Shown here piece by piece: positions 1 to 8,803 of a DNA stretch of 64,000 nt (the stretch's first letter is position 1; the number at the start of each line of letters is the position of its first letter). The position numbers and the translations under genes are program-made. The notes under the pieces were generated by a model, which worked only from the letters and a program-made list of their open reading frames with translations, did not search any database and was not told the DNA's origin. The stretch is from Agreia sp. PsM10 (GTDB lineage Bacteria; Actinomycetota; Actinomycetes; Actinomycetales; Microbacteriaceae). The DNA lies in assembly GCF_030433855.1 (NCBI RefSeq), contig NZ_JARUXC010000001.1, positions 1-64,000 of the forward strand, in the 5' to 3' direction.

Positions 1-124
1 GGGGGGGGGGGGGGGGGGGCTAAAAGCCGGGGAGACGGGGGCGTGATGGGGGCCCCCGGGGGGCCCCCCGGGCCCCCCCCCCCCCCGCGGCCGCTGAAGG
101 CCCCCCCCCGGGGGGGGGCCCCCC
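1..124. other. G/C homopolymer, probable contig-end artefact
   Basis: The window opens with a run of about nineteen G, followed by alternating runs of G and C with almost no A or T. No codon structure continues from the gene that follows. This looks like poly-G sequencing noise or a mis-assembled contig end rather than chromosomal sequence. It replaces the 5' end of the FtsB-type gene. Confidence 0.8.
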
Positions 125-583
125 ATTCCGCGTTCCCGCAGCACCTCGCCGCAGAAGTACAGCTTCCGCGTCTCGGGTCTCACCTTCGTGATCCTCGGCG
201 TGCTCATCGTGTTCGTCGTCGTGCTCGCCCCGAGCCTGCGGCTCTACATCGAGCAGCGGCAGCAACTCGCCGCCCTGCAGCAATCGGTCGCCGACAAGAA
301 GTCCCAGAACGCCCAGCTCGACTCCGAGGTGGCGAGGTGGAGCGACCCCGCATACATCAAGGCGCAGGCACGAGAGAGGCTCTACTTCGTCATGCCCGGC
401 GAGACGAGCTTCCTGGTGATCGACGACCAGGCCCCGACCGCGCCGGTCGACGACACCCCCGTGAGCACCGGCATCCAGAACACCAAGGTCGACTGGCTCG
501 GCGCGATCTTCTCGTCGGGCGTCAGCGCGGGCCTGAGCACCCAGACCCCCGAAGAACTCCAGAAATCCGGAACGATCCAGTGA
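125..583 (+). CDS. FtsB/DivIC-type septum formation initiator, 5' truncated
   Basis: Single-pass membrane division protein. The readable frame has a basic, Ser-rich N-terminal part, one membrane segment (about bases 170-235, rich in Leu, Val, Ile and Phe), then a coiled coil with the register LYIEQRQQLAALQQSVADKK. After it comes the family signature RERLYFVMPGE, then an acidic/Thr-rich tail. Family members bridge FtsL and FtsQ in the divisome. The frame runs into the homopolymer at the left edge, so the true start is lost; the GTG at 188 lies inside the membrane helix and is not credible. Its stop overlaps the GTG of the DUF501 gene, so the two are co-translated. In related genomes this pair follows enolase, which is presumably just outside the window. 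Confidence 0.85.
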   Translation: MPRSRSTSPQKYSFRVSGLTFVILGVLIVFVVVLAPSLRLYIEQRQQLAALQQSVADKKSQNAQLDSEVARWSDPAYIKAQARERLYFVMPGETSFLVIDDQAPTAPVDDTPVSTGIQNTKVDWLGAIFSSGVSAGLSTQTPEELQKSGTIQ

Positions 584-1098
584 CGACACCTCCTTTCGAT
601 CCGCCCAGCGAGAAAGACGTCGCCACCGTGTCGGCGCAGCTCGGACGCCCGGCGCGCAACGTCATCGGCATCGCGGCGCGCTGCGTGTGCGGCGCCCCCA
701 CGGTCGTGGCCACCAAGCCCCGCCTCGAAGACGGAACGCCGTTCCCCACCCTCTACTACCTGAGCCACCCCGCCGCCACCGCCGCGATGTCTGCGCTCGA
801 GGCCACGCAGGTCATGGCGGAGTTCCAAGACATGCTGCCGCACGACGACGATCTGCGTGCCCGGTACCTGGCCGCTCACGAGAGGTACATCGCCGACCGG
901 GAGGGTATCGAGGTCGTCCCCGAGCTCGCCGGAGTCTCGGCTGGCGGCATGCCCGTGCGTGTCAAGTGCCTGCACGCCCTGGCCGGGCACGCCCTCGCGG
1001 CCGGCCCTGGCGTGAACCCGATCGGCGATCTGGCGCTCGAGCGCGGGCGCTGGTCGCCGACGGTCTGCGAGTGCATCGACTACGAGGCGATCGCGTGA
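580..1098 (+). CDS. DUF501 family protein
   Basis: 172-residue soluble protein of the DUF501 family, whose function is unknown. It begins at a GTG that shares bases with the stop of the preceding division gene (GTGA overlap). Visible features are an N-terminal segment RPARNVIGIAARCVCGAP, a Cys-containing turn, LPHDDDLRARYLAAHERYI in the middle and a C-terminal His/Cys-bearing part (CLHALAGHALA, CECIDYEAIA). The paired CxC and CEC cysteines could bind metal, but that is inference. Position between ftsB and a peptidase gene is the standard actinobacterial order downstream of enolase. Confidence 0.85.
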   Translation: MTTPPFDPPSEKDVATVSAQLGRPARNVIGIAARCVCGAPTVVATKPRLEDGTPFPTLYYLSHPAATAAMSALEATQVMAEFQDMLPHDDDLRARYLAAHERYIADREGIEVVPELAGVSAGGMPVRVKCLHALAGHALAAGPGVNPIGDLALERGRWSPTVCECIDYEAIA

Positions 1099-2360
1099 GT
1101 GAGCGCCGCCGCACGTCACCCCTCCGGGTCGTGGCGGTCTCGGCGGCACTCGCCACCGGCATCCTCGCCGTCGCCCCCGTCGGCGACGTGCCCACGGCAC
1201 GCGCCGACGCCGTGCGGAGCGCCGAGTACTGGCTCGCCGACTATGGAGTGCAGGCGGCCTGGAACACGACCCGCGGCGCGGGCGTGACCGTGGCCGTGAT
1301 CGACACCGGCGTCGACGGATCGGTCGCCGACCTCGCCGGCGCTGTCGTCGGCGGCACCGACGTCTCGGGCGTCGGCGCGGCCGACGGGCAGACACCGGTC
1401 GGAGACGACGACGAGCACGGCACGATGGTCGGATCGCTGATCGCCGGCCGTGGAACCGGGGGCAACGACGGCGTGATCGGCGTCGCACCCGAAGCCTCCC
1501 TGCTCTCGATCAGCGTCGCGCTCGGCGCGGGAGTCGTGGGAACTGACGACCAGATCGCCAACGCCGTCCGCTGGGCCGTCGACAACGGCGCAGATGTCAT
1601 CAACATGTCGCTCACCCGCAACAGCCTCGACTGGCCCACGAGCTGGGACGACGCCTTCCTCTATGCGGCGGACCACGACGTGGTCATCGTCGCGGCGGCC
1701 GGCAACCGGGGCAGCGGCACCACCGAGGTCGGTGCGCCGGCCACCATCCCGGGCGTTCTGACCGTCGCCGGCGTCGATCGCGGCGGCGATGCGAGTTTCG
1801 ATGCGTCGAGCCAGGGCATCACGATCGCCGTCTCCGCGCCCAGCGAGCAGCTGGTCGGGGTCGTTCCGGGCGGCGGATACGTGACCTGGGCGGGAACGTC
1901 CGGAGCCACACCCATCGTGTCGGGTCTCGTCGCACTGGTACGCGCGGCGCATCCCGATCTCGACGTGGCCGGCGTCATCAACCGCATCGTCAGCACGGCC
2001 ACGCCCAAGGGCGATCCGGTGCCCGGGCCGATCTACGGATACGGGCTCATCAACGCGGAGGCGGCTGTCACGGCCGACGTTCCCGCAGTCACCGAGAACC
2101 CCATGGGATCGCTGGCCCAGTGGATCGCGACCTACAGGCCGTCGCCGGATGCGTCGGGTGCGGGACCGAAGGCCATAGCGGCTCCCGAGACCGACGAGCC
2201 GGGCACGACCGCCGACCAGGCCGCGTCGTGGTGGCCGAGCGTTGCTAAACTGACGATGAACGGAATTCCCATCGCAGTGATCTCCGTGTTCCTGATGCTT
2301 CTCGCGGTGATCATCACGGCGGCAGTGGTGCATGTTCGGCGCGTGCGGCGCAGGGAGTAG
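1095..2360 (+). CDS. Membrane-anchored S8 (subtilisin-like) serine peptidase
   Basis: 421-residue secreted subtilase starting at a GTG that overlaps the DUF501 stop. A signal peptide (residues 1-40) ends near TARADA. The catalytic triad is visible as Asp70 (VAVIDTGVD), His108 (DEHGTMV) and Ser269 (GTSGATPIVSG), with the oxyanion Asn in AAAGNRG. A Pro/Asp-rich linker leads to one C-terminal membrane helix (about 390-412) followed by an Arg-rich cytoplasmic tail. The protease domain therefore lies outside the membrane, as in mycosins. No type VII secretion gene is nearby, so a mycosin role is not supported; a general surface-protein processing role is more cautious. Confidence 0.9.
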   Translation: MSERRRTSPLRVVAVSAALATGILAVAPVGDVPTARADAVRSAEYWLADYGVQAAWNTTRGAGVTVAVIDTGVDGSVADLAGAVVGGTDVSGVGAADGQTPVGDDDEHGTMVGSLIAGRGTGGNDGVIGVAPEASLLSISVALGAGVVGTDDQIANAVRWAVDNGADVINMSLTRNSLDWPTSWDDAFLYAADHDVVIVAAAGNRGSGTTEVGAPATIPGVLTVAGVDRGGDASFDASSQGITIAVSAPSEQLVGVVPGGGYVTWAGTSGATPIVSGLVALVRAAHPDLDVAGVINRIVSTATPKGDPVPGPIYGYGLINAEAAVTADVPAVTENPMGSLAQWIATYRPSPDASGAGPKAIAAPETDEPGTTADQAASWWPSVAKLTMNGIPIAVISVFLMLLAVIITAAVVHVRRVRRRE

Positions 2361-2398
2361 ATTAACTACAACACCTTCCCCCTAGGAGAGCTTTCACT

Positions 2399-3925
2399 GT
2401 GCCCAGAATCCTGATCGTCGGCGGCGGCTATGCCGGTTTTTACACCGCATGGAAACTCGAGAAGTGGCTCCGGCCCGGCGAAGCAGAGGTCACCGTCGTC
2501 GACCCGCTTCCCTACATGACCTACCAGCCGTTCCTGCCGGAGGTTGCCGCCGGCTCCATCGAGCCCCGGCACGCGATCGTTCCCCTGCGTCGCCACCTGA
2601 AGAAGACCGAGATCGTCGCGGCGAAGGTGACCGGCATCGACCACGCGTCGAAGACGGCCACCATCACGCCCAACATCGGTGAGCCCTACGAGTTCGCCTA
2701 CGACCAGATCGTGGTCACCGCCGGATCCGTCTCGCGCACCTTCCCGATCCCGGGCGTCGCCGACGAGGCCATCGGCCTCAAGACGATCGAAGAGGCCGTC
2801 GCCATCCGCGACCGCATCCTCACGAACATGGACAAGGCGGCGGGCCTTCCCGCCGGCCCCGAGCGCGATCGTCTGCTGACCGTCGTCGTCGTCGGCGGAG
2901 GCTTCGCCGGCATCGAGATCTTCGCCGAACTGCGCTCGTTCGTCAGCGGCCTGCTCAAGCAGTACCCCGAGATCAAGTTCGAAGACACGCACTTCCACCT
3001 CATCGAGGCGATGGGCCGCATCATGCCCGAGGTCTCGCTGCCCACGAGCCTCTGGGTCATCAAGAACCTGGCCGAGCGGGGCGCCGAGATCCACCTCGAC
3101 ACGCAGCTCAAGTCGGCCGTCGGCGGAGTCATCGAGCTCTCGACCGGCGACAGCTTCGAGTCCGACACGATCATCTGGACCGCCGGCGTCATGGCGAGCC
3201 CGATGCTCAAGGGCACCGATCTTCCCATCGAGGAGCGCGGGCGCCTGCAGGTCCGCCCCGACCTCCGCGTGGGCACCGCGGACGACATCGTGGCCGACGC
3301 CTGGGGCGCCGGAGACGTGTCGGCCGTTCCCGACCTCTCGGGCGGCGGCGTCGGCGGATTCTGCGTGCCGAACGCCCAGCACGCGGTTCGCCAGGGCCGC
3401 TTGATGGCCAAGAACATCGTGGCCGCGCTGCGCGGCGAGAAGCTCGTCGAGTACAACCACAAGAACCTCGGAGCCGTCGCGGGTCTCGGCCTCGGCGTCG
3501 GCGCCTTCCAGTCGGGCAAGATCGCCGTCAAGGGTCTCCCCGCCTGGTTCATGCACCGCGGTTACCACGGCCTCGCGATGCCCACGTGGGAGCGCAAGAT
3601 CCGTGTGATCGGCAACTGGGTGTTCAACTTCGTGCTCGGCCGCGACATCGCCTCGCTCGAGGCCCGGGTCACCCCGCGTGCCGCGTTCGAGACGTTCGCG
3701 TCGCGTCCGCGTCCGGCCGCCGACGCGCCCGCTCCGGCTCCCGCCGCGGCCGCCGCAACGGCTCCTGCCACGTCGGCCATCGCATCCGCGCCGACCGAGC
3801 CCGCGCCGGCCGCCAAGAAGCCGGCCGCCAAGCGCGCACCCAAGAAGACAGCCGACACGAGCCTGCCCTCGCCCGAGGGCGCTCCCATCGTGGTCGGCGG
3901 CGGCGACCCGGTCGACACCAAGTAG
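2399..3925 (+). CDS. ndh: Type II NADH dehydrogenase (FAD-dependent)
   Basis: 508 residues. Peripheral membrane flavoenzyme passing electrons from NADH to quinone without proton pumping. It has an N-terminal FAD Rossmann motif (LIVGGGYAGFYTA, residues 5-17), a second nucleotide-binding motif (VVVVGGGFAGIEI, near 161) and the FAD-phosphate motif WGAGDVSAVPDL near 300. Start is GTG with AGGAGA 10 bases upstream. Residues from about 434 to the end form a low-complexity tail of Ala, Pro and Lys that the catalytic family does not need and that is probably disordered. It stands alone between a peptidase gene and a convergent hydrolase gene, with a shared terminator. Confidence 0.9.
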   Translation: MPRILIVGGGYAGFYTAWKLEKWLRPGEAEVTVVDPLPYMTYQPFLPEVAAGSIEPRHAIVPLRRHLKKTEIVAAKVTGIDHASKTATITPNIGEPYEFAYDQIVVTAGSVSRTFPIPGVADEAIGLKTIEEAVAIRDRILTNMDKAAGLPAGPERDRLLTVVVVGGGFAGIEIFAELRSFVSGLLKQYPEIKFEDTHFHLIEAMGRIMPEVSLPTSLWVIKNLAERGAEIHLDTQLKSAVGGVIELSTGDSFESDTIIWTAGVMASPMLKGTDLPIEERGRLQVRPDLRVGTADDIVADAWGAGDVSAVPDLSGGGVGGFCVPNAQHAVRQGRLMAKNIVAALRGEKLVEYNHKNLGAVAGLGLGVGAFQSGKIAVKGLPAWFMHRGYHGLAMPTWERKIRVIGNWVFNFVLGRDIASLEARVTPRAAFETFASRPRPAADAPAPAPAAAAATAPATSAIASAPTEPAPAAKKPAAKRAPKKTADTSLPSPEGAPIVVGGGDPVDTK

Positions 3926-3940
3926 CCGCTCGAACGCGAC

Positions 3941-3970
3941 AGCGCCCGTTCCCCTCAGGGAGCGGGCGCT
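3941..3970. terminator. Bidirectional terminator between ndh and hydrolase
   Basis: AGCGCCCG (3941-3948) pairs perfectly with CGGGCGCT (3963-3970), with CCC/GGG extending the stem around a CTCA loop. It lies between two convergent genes and can serve both. A T-rich stretch follows on the plus strand. Confidence 0.8.
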
Positions 3971-3973
3971 TCG

Positions 3974-4960
3974 TCATTTCTCGTCGGGGTCGCCCATCGA
4001 CTCGGCATGCATGGTCTTGCCGCGGGCGATGGTCTCGTCGTCGTGCGCGAGGATTCCGACCGTCTCGGTGACCCGACCCACGACCGCCTTCGCGGCATCC
4101 GCGGGCGGCTTCTCGTCTTCGTCGTCGGGGATGTCGTCGGCCGACAGGTCGTAGGTGCGCAGGGTGTCGTCGTCGGTTCCCGGATGTTCGGCGAACGCCA
4201 CGCACAGCCTCGCCACCTCGTCGGCGTGGGCGTGCATGACCGAGTGCGCGGAGTCGGGCATCTCCCAGCTGCGGGAGTGGGGGAGAAGTTCACCCACTCG
4301 GGTGACCCAGTCGCGGGGAGCAACCGCGTCGTGCTCGCCGCAGATGACGAGGGTGTTCGCCTGAACAAGCGGCAGTCGGTCTTCGATCGGAAAGCTCATC
4401 ATGCGCGGCAGTACCCGGAAGAACCACTTGAAGCCGCACAGCAGATACGAGCTGACGGCCAGGAATTTGACCCTGCCCGGCTCGTGCCACGCCGACTGCA
4501 GAAAGCGCCGCGCCTGGGTGGGGATGCGCCTCTCCGCGGGGTTCACGACGGGACCTATGAGCACCAACGTGGTGATGTCGGGCCGTCGCGAGGCGAGGTC
4601 GGTGACGATCTGGGTGCCCATCGAATGCCCGACCACGATCGGGTCGACCAGGTCGAGCTCGTCGATGACCCGGCCCACCAGGTCGGCGTAGCCCCGGATG
4701 CTCAGGGCCGACTTCGGGTGCGGCACGCCCGCGAACCCCGGCAGGTCGAGCGCGTGCACGGGGCCGAAGCGGTTGAGGTTGGGGGCGAGTCGCTCGAAGT
4801 AGTTGCTCGACACGCCGATGCCGGGAACGAGCACGAAGGGTCGGTCGCCGGTCTTGCCGATCGTGCTGACGCGTACGTAGAGCTCTCCGTCGTACACCCG
4901 ATCGACGGTCACCTCCGTGGAGGAGTTCGTCTCGGGTTCCGATCGGCGTCGCCTGCTCAT
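3974..4960 (-). CDS. Alpha/beta hydrolase
   Basis: 328 residues, alpha/beta-hydrolase fold, cytosolic (no signal peptide). The nucleophile elbow is GHSMG (Ser113), the acid is likely Asp in GEHDAVAP, and the base is His in SAHSVMHAH. The oxyanion region is LVPGIGVSSNYF. Residues after about 270 are an acidic, probably disordered extension (DDEDEKPP) followed by a short conserved-looking helix. Substrate is unknown; the sequence resembles esterase or lactonase-like enzymes. No Shine-Dalgarno precedes the ATG, but TACCCT lies 6 bases upstream (4967-4972), so the mRNA is probably leaderless. It is divergent from amylosucrase. Confidence 0.8.
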   Translation of the reverse strand: MSRRRRSEPETNSSTEVTVDRVYDGELYVRVSTIGKTGDRPFVLVPGIGVSSNYFERLAPNLNRFGPVHALDLPGFAGVPHPKSALSIRGYADLVGRVIDELDLVDPIVVGHSMGTQIVTDLASRRPDITTLVLIGPVVNPAERRIPTQARRFLQSAWHEPGRVKFLAVSSYLLCGFKWFFRVLPRMMSFPIEDRLPLVQANTLVICGEHDAVAPRDWVTRVGELLPHSRSWEMPDSAHSVMHAHADEVARLCVAFAEHPGTDDDTLRTYDLSADDIPDDEDEKPPADAAKAVVGRVTETVGILAHDDETIARGKTMHAESMGDPDEK

Positions 4961-5020
4961 TATTAGAGGGTACTAAGGAGCGATCGGTAGAGTGCTGGCA
5001 GTGTGCGTGAGGGAGAAACG

Positions 5021-6901
5021 ATGACGACAATGACCGAGCATCGTGACGGCGCGCGCCGCCCCGGCACATCGGATGCCGACTGGCAGGGGTTCGCGGAGCG
5101 TTTCGACGCGGAGTTCCCGCGGCTGGAGTCGCTCTTCACCCGCATCTACGGCGACGATCCGAGCGTGACGGGCCATCTCGCATCCCTCGTCGCCGAACTC
5201 GCCGAGTCGTGGCAGGCCCGCCCGGCCGATCTGCGGACGCTCGACGCGAAGCGGGCGGCCGATCCCGGCTGGTTCCTGTCGAACCGCATGCTGGGCGGCG
5301 TCTGCTACGTCGACCTGTACGCCGGCGACCTGTCGGGCATCCGCGAACGCATCCCGTATTTCGTCGAGCTGGGGCTCACCTACCTGCACCTGATGCCGCT
5401 GTTCCTCGCGCCGAGCGAGAACTCCGACGGCGGCTATGCGGTGTCGAGCTACAGGCAGGTCAATCCGTCGCTCGGAACGATGCAGCAGCTCACCGAGCTC
5501 GCGGCCGAGCTGCGCGGCCACGGCATCTCGCTCGTGATCGACTTCATCTTCAACCACACCTCGAACGAGCACGAGTGGGCGCGGAAGGCGCTCGCCCGTG
5601 ATCCGGAGTTCGAGGACTTCTATTGGATCTTCCCCGACCGCGAGATGCCGGATGCCTATGAGCAGACGGTGCGCGAGATCTTCCCCGACGACCATCCCGG
5701 GTCGTTCGTGCAGCTCGACGACGGACGATGGATCTGGGCGACGTTCCACTCGTTCCAGTGGGACCTCAACTACTCGAATCCGGCGGTCTTCCGGGCGATG
5801 GCGGGCGAGCTGCTCTTCCTCGCCAACGCCGGTGTCGACGTGGTGCGCATGGACGCGGTGGCGTTCATCTGGAAGCGGCTCGGCACGTCCAGCGAGAACA
5901 TGCCCGAGGCGCACCTGCTGCTGCAGGCGTTCAACGCGGTGTGCCGCATCGCGGTGCCGTCGCTGCTCTTCAAGTCGGAGGCCATCGTGCACCCCGACGA
6001 GGTCGTGCAGTACATCTCCCTCGAGGAATGTCAGCTCAGCTACAACCCGCTGCAGATGGCGCTCATCTGGAACTCGCTCGCGACGAGGGAGGTGGGCCTG
6101 CTGTCGCAGGCCCTCGAACGTCGCCACGCCATCGCCCCGGGAACGGCCTGGGTCAACTACGTGCGCAGCCACGACGACATCGGCTGGACCTTCGCCGACG
6201 AGGATGCCCGGGAGCTGGGCGTAGACGGCTTCGACCATCGACGCTTTCTCAACGCGTTCTATGTCAACCGTTTCGAGGGCAGCTTCTCGCGCGGCGCTCC
6301 GTTCCAGGAGAACCCGAAGACCGGGGATGCGCGCGTGTCGGGCACCACGGCATCCCTCGCCGGGCTCGAGGCGGGCGATGACGAGGCGATCTATCGCATC
6401 GTGCTGGCGCATTCGATCGTTCTCAGCACCGGCGGCATTCCGCTGCTGTATCTCGGCGACGAGGTGGGGCAGCTGAACGACTACGGCCAGCTCGAGGTGC
6501 CCGGCCAGGAGGGCGACAGCCGTTGGGTGGGGCGGCCGCGCTATCCGGCCGACCGCTACGCGTCGCGGCTCGATGCGACGACGGATGCCGGGAGCATCTA
6601 CCTGAGGCTGCGTCACCTGATCGCCGTGCGGCAGGCGACCCCGGAGTTCGCCGGCGGAGACCTCGTGGCTTTCGGCACGAACAATCCGCACGTGCTGGGC
6701 TACCAGCGCTCGGGCACGTTCTACGGCGTTCCGTCGACCGTCGTGGTGCTGGCGAACTTCGCCGAGACGGAGCAGACCGTGACGCGGGAGACGCTGGCGG
6801 GGCTGCCCCCGACGGCCGACGACCTGGTGACGGCCAGCACGGTCGATCTGTGGACCGATCTCGTGCTGGAGCCGCACCAGTTCGTGTGGCTCAGGCTGTA
6901 G
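5021..6901 (+). CDS. Amylosucrase-type GH13 enzyme
   Basis: 626 residues, close to the usual ~636 of amylosucrases. Known members transfer glucose from sucrose to an alpha-1,4-glucan and release fructose. GH13 motifs are all present: [13 protein letters not shown], nucleophile Asp278 in [14 protein letters not shown], acid Glu320 in [10 protein letters not shown], and transition-state Asp385 in [13 protein letters not shown]. The HDDIGWTF and FKSEAIVHP segments are typical of the amylosucrase/sucrose hydrolase subgroup rather than ordinary amylases. I chose ATG 5021, which has GAGGGAG just upstream; GTG 5003 is a weaker alternative. No signal peptide, so it acts on internal sucrose. Its 3' end overlaps the convergent GH130 gene by 11 bases. 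Sucrose hydrolase activity cannot be excluded. Confidence 0.88.
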   Translation: MTTMTEHRDGARRPGTSDADWQGFAERFDAEFPRLESLFTRIYGDDPSVTGHLASLVAELAESWQARPADLRTLDAKRAADPGWFLSNRMLGGVCYVDLYAGDLSGIRERIPYFVELGLTYLHLMPLFLAPSENSDGGYAVSSYRQVNPSLGTMQQLTELAAELRGHGISLVIDFIFNHTSNEHEWARKALARDPEFEDFYWIFPDREMPDAYEQTVREIFPDDHPGSFVQLDDGRWIWATFHSFQWDLNYSNPAVFRAMAGELLFLANAGVDVVRMDAVAFIWKRLGTSSENMPEAHLLLQAFNAVCRIAVPSLLFKSEAIVHPDEVVQYISLEECQLSYNPLQMALIWNSLATREVGLLSQALERRHAIAPGTAWVNYVRSHDDIGWTFADEDARELGVDGFDHRRFLNAFYVNRFEGSFSRGAPFQENPKTGDARVSGTTASLAGLEAGDDEAIYRIVLAHSIVLSTGGIPLLYLGDEVGQLNDYGQLEVPGQEGDSRWVGRPRYPADRYASRLDATTDAGSIYLRLRHLIAVRQATPEFAGGDLVAFGTNNPHVLGYQRSGTFYGVPSTVVVLANFAETEQTVTRETLAGLPPTADDLVTASTVDLWTDLVLEPHQFVWLRL

Positions 6902-7973
6902 CCGCCCCGCGCCTGTCGAGCCGCGCGACTCCGATCTTCGAGTCGGCCATGCCGTAGAACACGAAGCGCACCCCGTCGATCGTCTCGATCGCCGTGGGGA
7001 ACACGACGTTCGGCACGATACCGCTGCGTTCGTCCTCGGTCTCGGCGAACAGCAGCGGCTCCGGGCTGCGGGAGATCACTTTCGTGGGGTCGTCGCCGTC
7101 GAGGATCATGCCGCCCGCGGCGTAGTTGACTTTCTGCTGCTGGGCGAACGCGCTGTTGATCACGCCCGTCACGCCGTGGTGCAGGATGAGCCAGCCCTCG
7201 TCGACCCTTAGGGGAGGAGGTCCTCCGCCGATCTTCACGGCCTCGAACGGGAACTCGGGGCCGGCCAGGAAGCGGTGCTGCCCCCACCGCACGAGGGTGC
7301 GCGGGTCTGCCAGGACCTCGGCCAGAGGAATGAAGCTGATCCAGATGCTCTGCCGGTCGTCGGGCACGCCCTCGGGCACACGGATTCCCTCTCCCGGCTT
7401 GGTCTCGCCGAGGTCCCACATCGGGCGGTGCAGCACGGCGAGGCTCTCCGTTCCATCGGGGGCGGTCACCGGCTCGGGGAAGAAGACCGTGTCCTTGTTG
7501 TGGAAGAGGTTGAGGTCCATGTCGAGGGAGTCGTCGTAGTCGAAGAGCGCAGGCCCCAGGCGGGTCCATTCGCGGAGATCCGACGAGGTCGCGATGGCGG
7601 TGCGGGGCCCGAGCGGCCCGTAGGCGACGTACGTCATTACGTGCAGGCCGAGAACGGGGATGAAGGTCACCCGGGGGTCTTCGACGCCGGCGTTGTGGGC
7701 GCCGCGCTCCCAGCCGCGATCGGGCTCGAGCACGACGCCTTCGCGTTCGACGCCCACGGGGACGCCGTCCTCGATCACCACGCGGGCGAGGCCCACGCGG
7801 CTCACATTGCCGGTGGCCACGAGACGGGGGAGCAGATGCAGCGCGCCATCGGGAGTGTGCCCGCTGCCGGGATTGAGGACTCCCTCGGCCTCGAGATCGT
7901 TGCCCTCCTCGGGCGTCATGATGACGCCGACCCGGGTGAGCTCGTAGGGGAACGGGGTGGTGTGCATGGTCAT
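6891..7973 (-). CDS. GH130 family glycoside phosphorylase or mannosidase
   Basis: 360 residues, five-bladed propeller family GH130. Family landmarks are [29 protein letters not shown] and [22 protein letters not shown]130 enzymes phosphorolyse or hydrolyse beta-mannosides such as mannosyl-glucose or mannobiose; which one cannot be read from sequence. The first ATG (7973) overlaps the stop of the upstream permease (ATGA), which fixes the start; a second ATG two codons later is an alternative. It is the last gene of the LacI-ABC operon, so it probably acts on the imported oligosaccharide. No signal peptide, consistent with a cytosolic enzyme. Confidence 0.82.
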   Translation of the reverse strand: MTMHTTPFPYELTRVGVIMTPEEGNDLEAEGVLNPGSGHTPDGALHLLPRLVATGNVSRVGLARVVIEDGVPVGVEREGVVLEPDRGWERGAHNAGVEDPRVTFIPVLGLHVMTYVAYGPLGPRTAIATSSDLREWTRLGPALFDYDDSLDMDLNLFHNKDTVFFPEPVTAPDGTESLAVLHRPMWDLGETKPGEGIRVPEGVPDDRQSIWISFIPLAEVLADPRTLVRWGQHRFLAGPEFPFEAVKIGGGPPPLRVDEGWLILHHGVTGVINSAFAQQQKVNYAAGGMILDGDDPTKVISRSPEPLLFAETEDERSGIVPNVVFPTAIETIDGVRFVFYGMADSKIGVARLDRRGAATA

Positions 7974-8803
7974 CCTTTCACTCCCGAGCCGATGTCGGTC
8001 GAGATGAAGTAGCGCTGGAACATGATGAACAGAATGACGACGGGCCCCGCGAGCACGGCGGCACCCGCGAGGGTGGTTCCGAACGGATTGGCGGCGGTGG
8101 CGGCGACGTTCGAGATGTAGTTGGCGAGCGAGACGGCGAGTGGCTGGAGACCGGCCTCCTTGGTGATGAGGAACGGCCAGAGGAATTCGTTCCACGGGCC
8201 GATGAAGGTGAGCAGCACGACCGTGATGAGGGCCGGGCGCACGAGGGGAAGGGCGATGCGGCGCAGCACGGCGAACTCGCCGGCCCCGTCGATGCGGGCC
8301 GCTTCGAAGAGCTCCTTCGGCAGCTGCAGGAAGTACTGCCGGAAGATGATCACCGCCGTCGAGTTGATGGCGAACGGCAGGATCATGCCCAGGTAGTTGT
8401 CGCTCAGCCCGTAGTCGCGGGCGATCAGCACGTAGAGCGGCACCATCAGCAGCTGGAACGGAACCACCTGCACGAGCAGGGCCAACGCGAAGGTCACCCC
8501 GCGGCCGCGCCATTGGAGTACTGCGAGCGCGTACCCGACGAGCACACCGAAGACGAGGGTGCCGAGCAGAACCCCGCCGGTGAAGAGCCCTGGGTTGAGG
8601 AGCCCCTGGAAGAGGTTGATGCGGTCGTTGATGGCGGTGTAGTTCTCGCCGGTGATGTTCGACGGATTCGGGAACGCGCCCGCGATCGTGGGGTCGGGAG
8701 CGGTCTGCAGCGACCCGATGATCATGTAGTAGAACGGGAACAGGAACGCGACCGCGCCGATGAAGAGCACGACGCCCCGGAGGATCTTCTGGAATCTCGA
8801 CAT
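7970..8803 (-). CDS. Sugar ABC transporter permease (MalG type)
   Basis: 277 residues with six predicted membrane helices. The ABC-contact loop EAARIDGAGEFAVLRRIALP (EAA motif) lies in the last third. The N-terminal helix starts directly after a short basic segment. It is the carbohydrate-uptake-1 family inner-membrane subunit paired with the upstream MalF-type permease. Its start overlaps the stop of that gene and its stop overlaps the GH130 start, both as ATGA, so stoichiometric co-translation is likely. No ATPase gene is in this operon, so a shared MsiK-type ATPase encoded elsewhere is presumably used. Confidence 0.9.
   Translation of the reverse strand: MSRFQKILRGVVLFIGAVAFLFPFYYMIIGSLQTAPDPTIAGAFPNPSNITGENYTAINDRINLFQGLLNPGLFTGGVLLGTLVFGVLVGYALAVLQWRGRGVTFALALLVQVVPFQLLMVPLYVLIARDYGLSDNYLGMILPFAINSTAVIIFRQYFLQLPKELFEAARIDGAGEFAVLRRIALPLVRPALITVVLLTFIGPWNEFLWPFLITKEAGLQPLAVSLANYISNVAATAANPFGTTLAGAAVLAGPVVILFIMFQRYFISTDIGSGVKG

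Noticed and set aside
188-583. GTG at 188 as the real start of the division gene
   Set aside because: It falls within the membrane helix. The frame upstream is coding back to about 125, so the gene is truncated rather than short.
1095-2360. Type VII secretion mycosin
   Set aside because: Topology is similar, but no ESX component, WXG100 or EccC-type gene is nearby, and the position after DUF501 is a normal housekeeping place.
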